Shown here piece by piece: positions 11,801 to 25,730 of a stretch of DNA of 64,000 nt. This DNA is from Trichoplusia ni (lineage: Eukaryota > Arthropoda > Insecta > Lepidoptera > Noctuidae): NCBI RefSeq assembly GCF_003590095.1, contig NC_039478.1, positions 3,162,001 to 3,226,000 on the forward strand, in the 5' to 3' direction. The notes below the pieces were generated by a model. The model was given only the letters and a program-made list of their open reading frames with translations. It searched no databases and was not told the DNA's origin. How positions within the stretch are numbered: the first letter of the stretch is position 1; each line of letters begins with the position of its first letter. The position numbers were made by a program, and so were the translations under genes.

Positions 11801-14730
11801 ATTATATACAATCACTGCACGACCTCATTGTGCTTGAGAGTCAAAAAAATGTAGTCCCCTACACGAAACAGTTTAATAAAACAAAGGAACTTAAACTGTG
11901 GTCCCACACCATGACTCAATGATAGAAATAAGGCATGTACCATACCAGACACGTTGATTAATTCCGCAGATAACAGTCGTCCAAACAACTTGGTCTTGAG
12001 CTCTTTATATTTCACCAAATGGTATAGGTCAAGTAATTCTGGGTGTGCTGTTGCAAACAATTTTGTGGTGCGCAACTCAAGTCATGAAATGATTGATGTT
12101 ATTTCTGCAATACCCATTTAAAGTTGTCAAAATTAGGTGAAATCAAAGCAGGTTTGATGCGTATGACTGGCCAGTTATAAAAAAAAATGACGCTGTAGCT
12201 GTGGCTGAAGTAACTTTAAAACAAAAATTCTTTGTTTAAAAATAAGAACTTCCAACAGGACTTTATTACATGGAAGCGAGACACGACGCCCAACAGCGTT
12301 CCCTCTCGCGTCTGTTTTTAACAGCTCATATGTATAACAGACAGTGTAAATACATAACTGCTTATCGTATTATAGCATGTTTTCGTAAGTTCAACCTTGA
12401 TAAAAATATATAATACCGCCATGTACGAACAGTGCTGCGACCGTGAACACTCGTGCTATGAAGTAAGGTCGACGATTTGATATTAGGTCGAGTTAATTTT
12501 AATTTGCTTGGGTATTGGGAAATTCTTGTTAAATTGAGCATAATATACCAGTATTTTTCCTACATCCTACAGCCTAACTCCAATTCTTAAAACAAAACGT
12601 GACGTGCTGTCTTATTCGAATACCGTTTTAGTATCATGATCTGTCTCATTTTTCCAAGACGGAAGCTTGTAGGAACTTTTGCAAAAATCGCTTTCGCTTA
12701 TACACTAGACCAAAAAGGATAAGCGACCTCATTCCTAAATTCTCATGCTTGGTTCGCGAAGTACCAAGGGCAAGCACGAATTAGAAGTTGTATCAACCAA
12801 TTGTTACAATTAACAAACATTTAATAGGCAAAATTGTTTTGTTTTATGAGTGCCGCGTGATCTATATATGAGACCTACATTTTAGGCTAATTATTCACTT
12901 CGTTCGTCTCGCTTCCTGACTTTTGATGTCGAGCATCACTAATTAAAAGTGTTTATTGATGTATTTTAACAGGATAAGATCAATTTAAACGATATTTTAA
13001 CACTGCATAATATGAAATCTTTATCCATAATAAGTAAGGTAACATAGCTACAAATTTCAAACTTACTCTGTTTAATCATATCCAAATAATAACTTTATAC
13101 TCACAACTTTTCATTCATAAACCTCTTCATTCACAAGTCATCCTCCTCGGAAGTTGTTTTTAAACACATACTCGTGAAGTCTGGAAGTGGCGTACGCCTC
13201 ATAACGTAACATGTCGGAGCACGCTCCAAAAATATGCCTTTCTTGAGTCTGCCGTCAAACTTCACTAACTAACTTGCAAGAAGTAAGACTTGAAGAGTTC
13301 AAAATTGTACAACGGCTTTACCCGACTTCCACGTGTAGTTGAGTAGCAGTTTCCATCGTACAGCAATTACACGTATAGAACGCAACTAAAACATAAAAAG
13401 TCATTGCGAAAACATGTTTTATCTGCGGATCGGCAAGCGTGACTTGTTACGAATGGTACAATACGACAATATCAGTCGATCTTAGTCCACGTAACATCAG
13501 GAACTGTTTTTGCAGCCATTGTACAAGTCTATCCGATCGGCGTTATTGAAAGGGATGTGACAGTTTTGCAGATTATGGACTTATTTCCAGGTCAATAAAT
13601 TGTGAAGCCAATGTGATGTGTGAAATTCTTTAAGTGGTCCAGTGTCATGAGTAGCTAGTGAGAAGTTTTTTCTTTCTTGAGGAGGATGCATGTTTAAATG
13701 CTGTATAGGCTTACTCATGCTTATTGATCGGGATAGCGCGACTAGTTTCATTGCCTTTGCCGTCGTCTATACTTAAAGTGAATATAGCAAATGTCAGCTT
13801 GCTTTACTCAGAAATAAGCAGTCTACGATAACTAAGGAGAAGTAGTTGCTAGCATTTAGATGTTGTCAAAAGACTTTCCTCATACAAATTCCCCGCTAAC
13901 AAAGCTTTGGTACTCAAGAACCTGGATTAATAAGTTAAGCGATGCATGCAGAGTTGTTTTCAAAGCCAGCTCAGAGTTAATACTATTACAAGAGTTAAGG
14001 ACTTAGCGACACGTGCCCCGGTCCATGCGACCACGTCTAGTTTATAGTTTCAGAATCCCCAATTAACGCAATTAGCATCAGGGTGCATTGTGCAGGAATT
14101 TTCTCACCTTCCCGAAGTACTTTTGTTCTGTTCTATTAATTAAGTAATAATACGTTCCTATAGAATTTCGGTCCATCAAAACAATTTAAAATTTACATTG
14201 AATAAATATAGATAAAAGGTTTAAGTTTACCAATACCTGAAATAATGGAAATATCTAAAAAGCTCAAGCTTTTACGACGAATAAATTTGTTTTTTTCTTG
14301 TTTTCTTGTTTTAACCAAAAGTTTTTTGGAGTGGAATTTGTTTTTAAATATTAATTTGTGTTGATTCTGTTCCTTCCCGATGTTGCCAACAACTACGAGT
14401 ACGTTTTCGATAAGTGCAGATTACAAATTTAAAAGGATATTCTGCAAAAATTGCACTATTTATTACTGGTATTATATTTTAATTGGCATTTTCTTTATCT
14501 CGTATTTTACGAGTTCGTATAATAAGACTGCTTCAATACATTATAGAACTTTTAAAATAAATCAATTTTACATTCTATTGAAAAGATATCACGAGTTTTT
14601 TTTTTAAATTGCGATGCGGCATCGGCGCCTGAAGACAAAGAAGATAAAAAGTAACAGAGGGTAACAAAGACGAGTAGAGTAAAAGTAAAAGGAAACAACT
14701 GCAGTTTGATTTGAATTATGTCAGTGTAAG
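8825..14730. other. 5.9 kb without recognisable genes or repeats
   Basis: AT-rich sequence with no frame above about 90 codons and no repeat family I can identify. A mixed-composition stretch near 13,130-13,370 stands out slightly. Short frames at 11,291-11,560 and 11,812-12,075 (minus) look like chance. Confidence 0.4.
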
Positions 14731-14937
14731 ATAGAAGGGATCTACATTGGGTAAGGTTATAGGGTATATAATATATCTACCATGACTATGATTAATAGGA
14801 GCAAGGCAGTAATGAAATATCTGACAAACAAGGGCAGAAATTACGTGGCTTCTAAAAACTAATCCGATTAAAAATAAAATCGTACTAGATACCTTCTAAA
14901 CACGCGGACGAAGTCCCGGGAAACAGCTTGTTCGTAT
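14731..14937 (+). mobile_element. Degenerate Helitron 3' portion, family B
   Basis: 'gggtaaggttatagggtata', 'aataggagcaaggcagtaat' and 'cttctaaacacgcggacgaa' align in order with the family B copy at 60,854-61,129. The 3' end reads 'gggaaacagcttg' followed by T, a mutated form of the usual CAGCTAG|T. The 5' TC terminus cannot be found, so this is truncated or eroded. Confidence 0.6.
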
Positions 14938-15020
14938 AAATAATTATAACTATTGGAAATTCTTCTAAGTGAAGCTAGCTCTGTTCGAATGCGGTGGATA
15001 AATTCGCTACTATAAGGCAA

Positions 15021-15092
15021 GACCGCGTGGCCTATGGGTAAGGGCACCCGACTGTTAAAAGGGGGAAGTGGGTTCGAGTCCCGCCGCGGTCG
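15021..15092 (+). tRNA. tRNA-Arg-like gene or pseudogene (abnormal anticodon arm)
   Basis: 72 nt. The acceptor arms GACCGCG/CGCGGTC pair perfectly with discriminator G. The A box TGGCCTATGGG and B box GGTTCGAGTCC are good, and the T stem GTGGG/CCCGC pairs. Runs of T at 15,105-15,108 and 15,111-15,115 could end pol III transcription. The D stem GCCT/AGGG has one mismatch. The anticodon stem CCCGA/AAGGG forms only three pairs, around a loop CTGTTAA that would read GTT (Asn). The body resembles an insect tRNA-Arg (recalled), so the GTT is probably fortuitous. Most likely a tRNA pseudogene that could still be transcribed. Confidence 0.55.
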
Positions 15093-15124
15093 TCAATGGG
15101 GTCCTTTTCCTTTTTGTTTTTCAA

Positions 15125-18100
15125 AGTTGTTATGCCTGTTTTTTTTTTCATTATTATTAATAATTAATAAAAGTAAAAAGAAAATGAATTATAACTACTT
15201 GTCTTTATTCTGTAATGTAAACAATGGTCAATTGATTCCTAATGAATTCTCTAGCCCCCTGGAAATATCAGCGTCAAATAGCTTTGACGTCTTCCCTTAA
15301 TAATATTAGTTCACAAACCACTGATTTCTCAGTTAATATCAGGAGAATAGTTATTACATAGCTCAATGGTTTCTTGTTCCCTTATTAGAATGAATTTTGG
15401 AGGGAGATAATACATATTTTAGTTGAACAAGAAATATCACAAACTAAAAATTTAATGTTACAGTTTTTTTTTACCAACTCATCACACTCATCTCGACGTT
15501 ACTTTATTAAAAAAAACCTTTAAAGGAAAAATAAGTTTTCATTTCTGTCAATTCATTATCAACAAGCATTCATTTCCTTACAAGGTCAAAGTATTATTAA
15601 AGGAATTTTAAATTGAATAAAAAATTGTAATATATCTTAGCATTCCAGTATGCGAGGAATCTGATGACCGGAAGACAAACAATGATGATTTTAATGAGAG
15701 ACTTCCCCGCTAAGGAGTTGTAATTAACACGCGTGATAAATTGTATGTTGATGCTTTGCAGGTGGATACTACTGTGTTTAATGCGACCTTTCACTTTTTA
15801 AGAGAACCAATACTTAATGAAGTTGACCTTGCATTCAATCTGAACATTTATTGCATCCGTTTTTTACGAGTTACAGATTGAGCATAAGGATCTCTAATTT
15901 AAGAACTCTACATTATATTAGTAGTAAGTATAAGTGCAGATATTTTCCAATGTAAGGTTAAATAATAATGTAAGGGTAAATTATTATAGAATGTACTGTT
16001 TAGTAAAGATTGTTATTGTAAAACTGAGTCTTCCTATCATTGTTAAAAATGAAAGGGCGCTATTATCGTCCACAAACTGTTTTAACAAATTAGACCGATA
16101 GCGATTTTTTATTTTATTTTAGTATAAATTGTAGCTAGCATATGATAAATAATTAAAAAAACCTTTAAGATGTGGTAGTCATTCTCGGTGGTTTTCGGAA
16201 ACAAGTAAAATAAAAAAAGATTAATGATTTACTGTTGAGGAGCATTAACTGACGTCAGAAGGTATGCGATCTAAGAAACAGTTAAAAATATTTACAAGCA
16301 TGACCTCATCAAAATTTGTGTCAATAGTGAGTCAATATTTGCGATACTTGAAAAATTGAGATTTAGTATTAGCGTCTTCGTATAAGTGCTTAATAGATAA
16401 TGAAGAAGAATAGGTAGAAAAGACTTTTAATTTTACCTATTTTTTTGGAAGAAATCTGAATAAGGGATACGATTTCTTGGAAACAAAGATTCTAATCCAT
16501 CAGTTATAACTACAAGCCTTTTAGAAGTGAATGAGCATAATTGTGTCAAAAACACAAAAAAAGGAGAGCATGGTGACTAATTGACCATTTTATAGTGATC
16601 AAACACAAGAGAAATCGCATGTCCGAGCGACTACGTCATACGACTACTGTCAGCGTGTGTGTCAATGAACACGCATTAGTGTGCCTACGCGCATGCCAAT
16701 TACAGCTCTAAAATGCTGCTGTGAATCTATGACATTAAATATCGGAGAAAAAAAAGAGATTGAATTTTTATAGAGCATTTAAACTAGGATTACTTACTGT
16801 TCATTGTCATTTGTTTACGATGAACGATTGTTTTTCGAGATCAACCTCTTTTCTCGATTTGAATAAATGGAAATAAGACCTTTTCGGCGAGAATGTAATG
16901 TAACAGCTCATAGCAAAGTATGATATACCGTGAACTTGAGATTTTCTTGAAATTGTTTATACTAGGCTTATCAAACTGTCATGTAAGTAATATGAAACAA
17001 GGCGACATTAGATTTCTACATCAATATCACGCCTCTTTCCAAGAAAGGATCGATAGAGAAATACACTTGTGGACAATACTGGTTGACCTTCAACTACAAA
17101 CAAAAATTCTTAGAACTGATTCTTTAGGTAAAATTAAATAACTTGATTCGCTAGACAAGTACCACTTATCTAGTTCCCCGATGTTGTAGTAAATTATTAA
17201 TTGAATAAAACGTACCTCTTGCCTTATTTGATGTTGAATATTTATTTTTGATTTAGCCTGGTTACATTATTAACGAGTGTTACATTAGAATAAAGTAATA
17301 AGTGGTTTGATCGATAATTGCAATGGATACTAGTTTAAAATACTCGACAGGAGTACAAAAGTAGCGCTTGTGGCTTTCGATACGGTAAAGTTTTGTCGCA
17401 TATACTCTGAACTGTTTATTTATTCATTGGTTTTATTTAGAGATTCCAAAACAGAGTACGATTTAAAACTCTAGTATTTTTTTCCATGAAAATCTTGTTT
17501 GCGTTAAACATTTACTTCTTAATTTTAATGCAGCATTTTAGCTGCCACTTCAAGTATGGGGAACTAAACATACTTATGTAGGTGGATAAGTCGTTGCACT
17601 GAACGGGCGAAAAACCTTGACTTTTCACTCAAAATCATAGCACCAAATACATTGCCGTTATTGTGGGCGTAGAAACTAGTACCAATACAATAACTGTTCA
17701 ATGAATTGAACACCGATTAACGTATCAAAACAATTAAATGTCAATTAGATCTTATTAGGAATGTAGGATCTCTTTTGAAAGTTAAACTTTTTGTTACGGC
17801 TTGCCTCCATACACTTATTACTTAGAAAATGATGTCTTTGTTTGTACGCGGTCATCTCTGAAACTAACAGTCCCATTTGAAAACTTTTTAGACTTGCCGT
17901 TAAATAGCATAGAAAGTTTCTAGGTTATTAATATCGTCCTGTTTTCATTAGGACATCAACAAGGCGAGTCAAAAAAGACAAAGAATGAAAACAATGAATA
18001 TATTTGACCTAAATGAAAGGATTTACTATAGACTCCGATAGATAGCGAGCTTTAACTAAAGCTAAAAACTCGATTTTACGTTTACACGGTCTATTTTTGA

Positions 18101-21100
18101 CCTATAAAAAGTTTTAGGTATGTAACGGAATCTGGGTCAGTCATTTAAAAAACGTGATTAAGTAACGTTGATGAAATTCTTGCAGGAATATAAAATCATA
18201 TTTGATGTGTCGTTCGACGAATGTTTTACAAGTTAAAGACACTTTAGTCTAAAAATAGTGATAACTGGCTGAGATCATTTTCACTTTTAGTTGGTTTAGG
18301 AAGTGTGAATTTATTGGAGACACAACTTTATTTTTATAAATTCTCATGGGTGCATTTTTAAGTCGACCATTTTCCAGGCATGTCTTTCCTATGAAGTAGA
18401 AACTACAAGTAACTCTATAAGAAATTGTATGTATGATCATATGTATCCAATCTGAGAATTCTCGCAGTATTCCATAAAGCTACTGGAATCAACAGAGTCC
18501 TGACATTGGTATTAGAATTTGCAGAACCATTGGGGCGTATAGCAGGCTCTAAACAATGGCACGTTCACTAAGGATTATTTGACGAGTTACAAATCCTAGA
18601 ACACTACAGGAAACAACGACTGGACTAACGTTTCAATATTGTTTCAAACCGATCCAATACATTTATACGAACAATGTTGGACCCGCATCCAAAAAACAAT
18701 ACAGCGCTTGCTGAGCTCAGAAAAAAAACAAAATTTGTGTATGAGTGAGATGACGCTAACTGTAACGTTATGCTCTATCTCGTTCCCGCAGCTATAATCG
18801 CTTGATTCGTTGTAGTCGCACCGAGCGAATGGTTACATTTTTGCATTCGTTTTTAGGACAATCAAATATTCATCAAACAAATTGTGGAACTAAATAAAAA
18901 CTATGTTTGTATAATTACAAATGTTTGATTGCAGGACGTTGTTAGAAACAGGATATTGTGCCTGGAGTACAAACGGAACTGTACGAGACATATTTGAATT
19001 GCAAAATGTATATTTCAATTTGATATGAAACTTAGAAGCTTAATGTATCACCGTTATGAGTCTTTTGTGCATCAATCGAATGTCGTATGCACAAAGTGCT
19101 TTGCGGCTAGCAAGCATTTCATACGCGACTTGATGTAAGGAATAATGTTTCTCCTATACTTACTAATATATCTCGCTTTGACCACAATTCCAATTACACG
19201 AACAATTACTCACGGAAATACATTGAAAATTATACGTGCCTACTTCCTAAAGGGATTCCAAATTCTTTTTGTTTTCATTTATATGTTTGAAAGCTGTTTC
19301 CTAGTAAAGCAGTCTTTTGTTTTAAGTTTCTATAGGAAACCTCGTTTCAATGGGGAATTAATTAAAAGGGAATGTTTGTTGTCACAAAATATGGAATAAA
19401 ATGTACCTTGTGGTAGTTCGGCTGAAGAATCTGATATCATAAGTATTTACAGGTTTTATTATTGCGAACTGAAATTGTGAACTGAAATTGAATTCACGTA
19501 CCTACATAGTACTCATTCAGTTTATTGATTTGTATATAATTCGCACATTCAGTTTGCATTCAATGAAAAACAACGTTTGGCTTTGTGATAACAGTTATTT
19601 CCACAATAAATCTAAAAGTTGCAACAACTATTCTCGAAACTTACCCATTTCGGACCAACACTCAAAGGAAAACAAAACTAATGATCTTATTTAAACAAGT
19701 TACAAACAAAAAAAGAACTTTTTACATTTCGCCGAAGATGCCACATGTATGGTCAGCAGATCAGCGTGACGTATCGGCTTAGACGTGACCGACGTTTTTT
19801 GTTCGGACCCTACCAACATATGGGCATCATTATGCCCGTGTTCAACTGTAGAATGTGGGCAGGTCACTACAGGCACAAGTGTGAACATGAGACTAGACGA
19901 CATTCACAAGCATAGAGTATGAGGTTTAGTCGGCTTTGTATGAACGTAAATTAAAATAATATAGAGTCTTCTAATATTGAATACCTCGGATCTTGTACGG
20001 TCGGTATCTGACTATGTGTTTAAACAGTGTTTCTTGGGTAGTCTTAAAATCCATGGAATTGGTTAAAACCATTTGATACTAATGATACAAGGTTCTATCA
20101 TGGTGACGTCAGTGTTTCTAAAATTGAAATAATGATTTAACAATAGAACCGTTTTATGTGTGGGACATGGACTATGCGCCTTTTTTTGGCCAAAATAGGG
20201 GAAAGGGAGTCCACAACAAAGTGTTAAGTACAAACACGTGTGTACACAGACATAGAATAATAGGTATTTTTCTCCTTCAAATTTGTTGGACAAATTCTAA
20301 GTCACAAAGAAAAAATCCTTAAATAATTATTAAGGTGACTACATCCACCAACAAGGGTAGTAATAGAGCCTTATTTCTAAGACTAAGTATACAACACCCG
20401 TTATTTATTGTTTGCATGGCAAGTAGAACATAATTCGCAAGAGTTATTTGCTTACTTGACCTTTACGAAATTGTTACCTCCGAAATCTAGGTATATTTAG
20501 GTATAATTCGTCCTCTAGATGTTTGGGCCGTGCTTCATGCACTATTGTCGTGCACCACAATGTAAGCTCTGAACCAAATAGTTTTAGTCAGGTATAGTTT
20601 ACAGTAGCTTGTTAAATTTAACGAGCATGTCCTAACGAGTATTTGTGGATCCTTTACGTCACAAAGGTCCATTTTCAAGGAAATACTGTCGCCTTCAAAT
20701 TCAAGAACAACAAGTTTTGGTAAAGTTCTACTTCACGTTTATTCAAAACATTGCAAATGCAATAATGGCTCTAAATCACGAATAGAAGTTAAAACCACAA
20801 CGGTCCATATTTTCAAATAGTACACGTAATAAGTGATATTTGGCTCTACTTTCTAGTGAAAAGGTTATGAAAGGTTACCATTCGCCATTACAAAAGAAAA
20901 CCACAACGAAAATTACGGTTCTAAGTCTGTAATTGGTTGGACGTAGCATAACTAGTAAATAATGCAGATTTGCCATGAAAGGATTTAGCAAAGAGCGCGA
21001 ATGACGCATACTCTACGAAAAACCGCAAATAATGAGTATTTTTCCCAAGGAAATGGTAACGGAGCCATGAAATGAATGAGGAAAGAAAGAATGAAATGAT

Positions 21101-23060
21101 GAAAGTTTAACACCGAATAACCATCTCAGCTGGACATGCTGTCCATTTACTAATCAGAAATAGCTTGGACACGTCGGAATTCAAATTGACGTTTACATAA
21201 TTAATGCTCAATATTTAACTCTACAATGGTTGAAACTGGCGAATTAAAGTGACGATTTTACTCCTACCTAAACGCAATAAAAACTAAGCTCTTAGTAATC
21301 AAATCTCAAATATCCAACACAAAAATAAATAGGAATGCACTGCTCGTGACTTAAGTATGATTCTGTGAAAAGAGCACTCTAACCTCTGATCAAAATGTTA
21401 AAATGTAGCTCGTAACTTCTATACGAGTTCTGCTTTGCTACAACCCATTTCGAGATTGACATAATACTGAAAATACTCAGTTCTCGGAATCCTGGAAACG
21501 GTATTCAATGAACGCTTTTGTGGTGAGCTCTGCAAGTAGGACAACTCGACGATCTCTAGATTTTCGGTTAGAAATAATCTTTTAAATGCGATGTCTAACA
21601 AAATCTTTTAACCAAAAACCAAAAAAATAATCCCGTATAAATACGTTACTCCGTAGATGAATTCATTGGCCGCAGAGTAATGGGCTAAGTTAAGACCCCG
21701 GAGGCATCCTACTACAATTCTCACTCGTTAAATGATTTTAAATGAAATTTGGTTTCGGATTTTATATTTAGTCCTTGCGTTGCTATTACCGAGACGTGTC
21801 GAATTTGACGGTATTTTTAACGATGGTCTTTAAGACTGTTTTAAATATTACGTACGCTCGCTTCGTGCTATCCATATATTACGGCGGGTATGCGATTAGG
21901 CGTTATCAATTTCACTAAAATCGATTTTATTTGAAGTGTTAAACAGTTGGAAGTAACCTTGCTCTTATTTTTAACTTTATGAAAGTATCTTAAGCTAAGT
22001 GACTTATGCAATGACTGAAAATGAAAACGTTCACTTTTAATTTCGATCGCTCTTTAAGACGTTGTTCTCACGCATTTTGATCAACTAAAATTGGTATTTT
22101 AATACAAATCTTACTATCAGCTTCTCTAGAAGCATTTCTACAATATTTAAGTAAGTAAATAACGCTCAAATGTAAGGAAATGTTATTTCTTTTTCATAGG
22201 TCATGTGACTTGTCATTTAATTTCCATACATTCAAATTTCTATGACGCTTATATTGTCCACCTAATTCAAAAGTGGGAATGATGCAGGAAGTGCGACACG
22301 GCATTATACTGGGTTTCGTGCTGCATTTTTGCTTCTGCTGCTAAGTCTAACCTAGGAGTGTTATTGGGTCACCTTTTTTATGTTTCCTTGGTGAAACGCT
22401 AATGACTTCATCACTTATATTTTGGGCTCTCGCCGACTATAAACACCACGGGCTCCTTCAACGGCCTGAACCGCATGTTCTGCGCGACTTTAGCTAGTTG
22501 TAAGGTTTGTTAGGTCATCTGCTTATCTGAATACCTGTTTTTACCTCCTGAGATAACAATTAGTAATTGTAATTATATCACAGTATTGTTAACTATGTTG
22601 GTCCTTTGCTTGACCGCACGTCATACGTGACATGCGATTAGCGGGTCACTGGAGCTCAATTGATTGTAACATCTACGTCAAACGTGGAAGAGAGACACTA
22701 TCTATTGTCTACCTTAAACCAATCGATATCCGATAGACTGGTCAAAACCTTTGATGTCGTTCTTATAGTTTTTTCATCAATTAAAAAAGACGCCCTCATT
22801 GAAGAGTTTATTTTTATGTATTAACGCTCAAAGAAATCCTGAGTAAGGAGAATCATTTTTACCACTAGGCTATCCGTGGCGTAAAATATGATTGATTTAC
22901 AACTCGAAATCAGATTTTAAACGATCCATAATATACTCGAAGTGACTGAAGTAGTGATAAAAATTATTCATTCATAAACCCTTTAGAAGTTAAAAATAAT
23001 ACATATAATTCTAGAAATAAAATTTAAATACAGCCTGCTTTAAAATTCTGTGAATAAATA
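15125..23060. other. 7.9 kb without recognisable genes or repeats
   Basis: AT-rich DNA with scattered frames of 60-88 codons and no family resemblance. Slightly GC-richer stretches occur near 16,620-16,710, 19,730-19,900 and 22,420-22,500, but no element boundaries are visible. Confidence 0.4.
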
Positions 23061-23361
23061 TCCTACTACTATTATAAAGGCGAAAGTTTGTAAGTATGGA
23101 TGTATGGATGTTTGTTACTCTTTCACGTAAAAACTACTGAATGGATTTCAATGAAACTTTACCACAATATAGCTTATACATCAGAATAACACATAGGCTA
23201 CAATTTTTGAGGTTTCTAATGTGAGGTCGTAAAAAACACATTTTTTGCGCTTACGTTGCAAACGCTGACTGAATCCTACAAGATAGATAGAAGGCAGATA
23301 GATAGATAGAAGGCAGGTATAAATTATAACTTATATCTTCTAAGTTGCGGGCAACAGCTAG
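23061..23361 (+). mobile_element. Helitron, family C, copy 1
   Basis: It starts TCCTACTACTATTATAAAGG after a host A and ends 'ggcaacagctag' before a host T. The 301-nt body matches the inverted copy at 33,790-34,085 almost base for base. Two differences stand out. This copy has an extra run of 'agatagatag'/'aaggcag' units around 23,283-23,318, and it lacks a block including 'ccacgtggacgaag' just before the 3' end, where the other copy keeps the full subterminal sequence. It is non-coding and non-autonomous. Confidence 0.85.
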
Positions 23362-24480
23362 TCTTAAATAAAACAATTTATTCGAAAATCTACAGGTAGG
23401 TACTAGTGGTTACTGTTGTGTATAATACTATCATTCCGAATAGATAGTATTTCGTGTAACTCATTCAATTTGCATGTAACACAAATACATGCGTCGACTA
23501 CTAACTTCCATACAACTAAGTTTTGAGTCAAAAACATTCGTGTTATGTACGCGACCGTACCTACCACTGTTTAACATTCATTATAAATCGCATACCACCA
23601 TTGTCTTCAAGACACGGCTATTATGTTCTCTGTCGAAAATCTATTTCGACACAGTCGACTTGAACCACGTAACAAATAAGCAATAAAGCTTTGTACGAAC
23701 AATTTTAAACAGCTGTCGAGTTTGGCAACGCGTGTTTTTTTGAAAAATAGTCCCAAGGCCAGCTTCTTTCAAATTGCGTTAAAAGAAAGGTTGTCTTGAA
23801 GTGCGAGCTTAATTTTAACAATGTGTCGTAATTACTTATCATTGTTTTTACATTTTTTATAAAAATAATTGATTATTTTGTAAAATTAAATAAGTAGATA
23901 AATATAAATCAAAATATTAAATCACGGTTAACTTCTATACGATACTGGAATGTTGCAACTATATATTTTAATACCTAGTAACAGAATATAATACACGTTG
24001 TCAAATATTATCCCACCAAAAACATTAAATGTAAAAAAATGCCAAGTCTCTCGATGCAGTCTTTCCATCGTAAAAAGTTTTGAGATCTCATAGAAGCCAA
24101 GTCCTATTCAAAATATTTTGTAGTTATAAATCAACATTTAGTAATTGTATCAATAGTTTTCTTTATATTATAATTATAGTGACTTGGCAATGAGCACAAA
24201 TCTCATTTATTTTTTGTAAGTCTATTTCTTTCTTTTTTTTTAGGTGTCATAATTTCTAGGACTTCAGCTACTGCTTTGCTTAGAACCCATTCTCTATCTC
24301 TATCTCTTTTGTTTCTTCTCTGAGACTTCGTTACTTCTAATGTAAACAAGCTTAAACTTATATATATATGCATATATATATCTACTAACTTACAAACTAT
24401 AGCTAAACTAAACTAAATAACACGTAAAGTTCTCCGAATATCAATTATCACTACAATATTTTTTAGTTTCGAAATGGTTT
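23362..24480. other. Unassigned AT-rich DNA
   Basis: No gene recognised. It includes an AT palindrome around 24,359-24,381 (alternating TA around GCAT). Confidence 0.35.
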
Positions 24481-24879
24481 TTCATAGACAGGTGGCGCTA
24501 TCAAATGAAAATTATCGAATTATTCTGAAGTACTACTTAGACTGCGCTTTGTAACGAAACCATAGCGCGATTCAGACACGTACAACGCCATCTATCGAGC
24601 GCGCATACAATATTTATCGCAATACAATGGAGTTTTAGCTTTATTAATTTAATGAATTATGAATTTTATGTATTAATTTGTATTAATGATAGTCTGTGTA
24701 TTACATTTATATTATTCTTTTCTATTCTATGTATGTATTCATCCAATTGAATAGGTACTTAAACAACGAACAAAGTTAACAATGCAGTCAAAATCCATAC
24801 ATAATGTTCTTGCCAAACCGCAAATATAAAATTGTTTTCTATGGCATATTATTTTTTAATGTTTTTATAATTTTTCCTT

Positions 24880-25255
24880 TATATGTGGCTAAGGACCTAT
24901 CTTGGTGCAAAATTTGAAGTTTCTAAGTCTGCTAGAAGTACCTTAGATTTTTGATGATCTGTCAGTGAGTCAGTGAGTGACAAAATGGTGTAACTTTGAT
25001 CGACCGTAACTCCTAAACCATTAATTCAATTGGCATGTAATTTCGAACTTAAGCTTGTTCTAATGCCTACTATTATTCCCCGAAAAGCTAAACTCCTAGC
25101 TTTGTCCACGCCGAAGATACAGGGGGGGCGAAACAGCCGCGAATCGCTTCGAGAAAAGATGGTACGGCCGTGCCCGTTTTGCTCGAGACTTGGCAGGGGC
25201 ACTGCCGTGCCCTCAGATGCATTTCATACAAGGGTTAAAACAAATAAATCGAAAT
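24880..25255 (+). repeat. Probable interspersed repeat of unknown class
   Basis: A block with a distinctive series of phrases: 'ggctaaggacctatcttggt', 'gtcagtgagtcagtgagtga', 'cgaccgtaactcctaaacca', 'ttattccccgaaaagctaaa', then a GC-rich end around 25,110-25,210. I remember similar strings as dispersed in moth genomes, but there is no second copy in this window, no terminal repeat and no coding evidence. The 75-codon frame inside it looks like chance. Weak call. Confidence 0.35.
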
Positions 25256-25610
25256 AATAGCTTTTATAAACAATTTCTTTATTCCAGCATTCAATAAAGA
25301 AAACTAAACAAAACCTTGAAAATGACTTAAAATACAAATAATGTAAGAGAAATATGACACTTTCACACATCCTCGTCCCACGGCTTTCCCTGTAATTACG
25401 TGCATTACGTATTCCAACAGACTACTTAATAAGACAATGAAATACAATTGTCAAAGCATCAATAAGTGTTTATTTCGAAACAAAGGTAAGCTAAAATATT
25501 ATAATGAGCTTATATGAATCTCTAAAATTACTATAGAAGCTATGAAGAAATCGGCATTATAATTTTTATTCTAAATGACAAATGCCGTCAGCTAAAAAAC
25601 TTAATTTGAG

Positions 25611-25730
25611 CGCCCTAGGAAGCTCTGGCGAGATGACCCAGGGCGTGAATCGTGGAAGGATAAGAGAGAGACCTTAGCCCAGCAGTGGGACACAGTGGAA
25701 GCTAATTTGACTTGCATAACTTTCAAGCGT
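25611..25730 (+). pseudogene. 3' end fragment of a LINE ORF2 (RTE-like)
   Basis: Frame from 25,611 reads RPRKLWRDDPGRE, then SWKDKRETLAQQWDTVEA. RPRKxWRDD followed by an AQQWD motif is the C-terminal signature I associate with reverse-transcriptase ORFs of RTE-type LINEs, downstream of the polymerase domain. Only about 35 codons survive, with the normal spacer between the two motifs shortened. No upstream frame continues it, so this is a 5'-truncated dead copy. Confidence 0.6.

Noticed and set aside
24359..24381. Alternating TA palindrome around GCAT
   Set aside because: Simple AT sequence; such palindromes are expected by chance in this composition.
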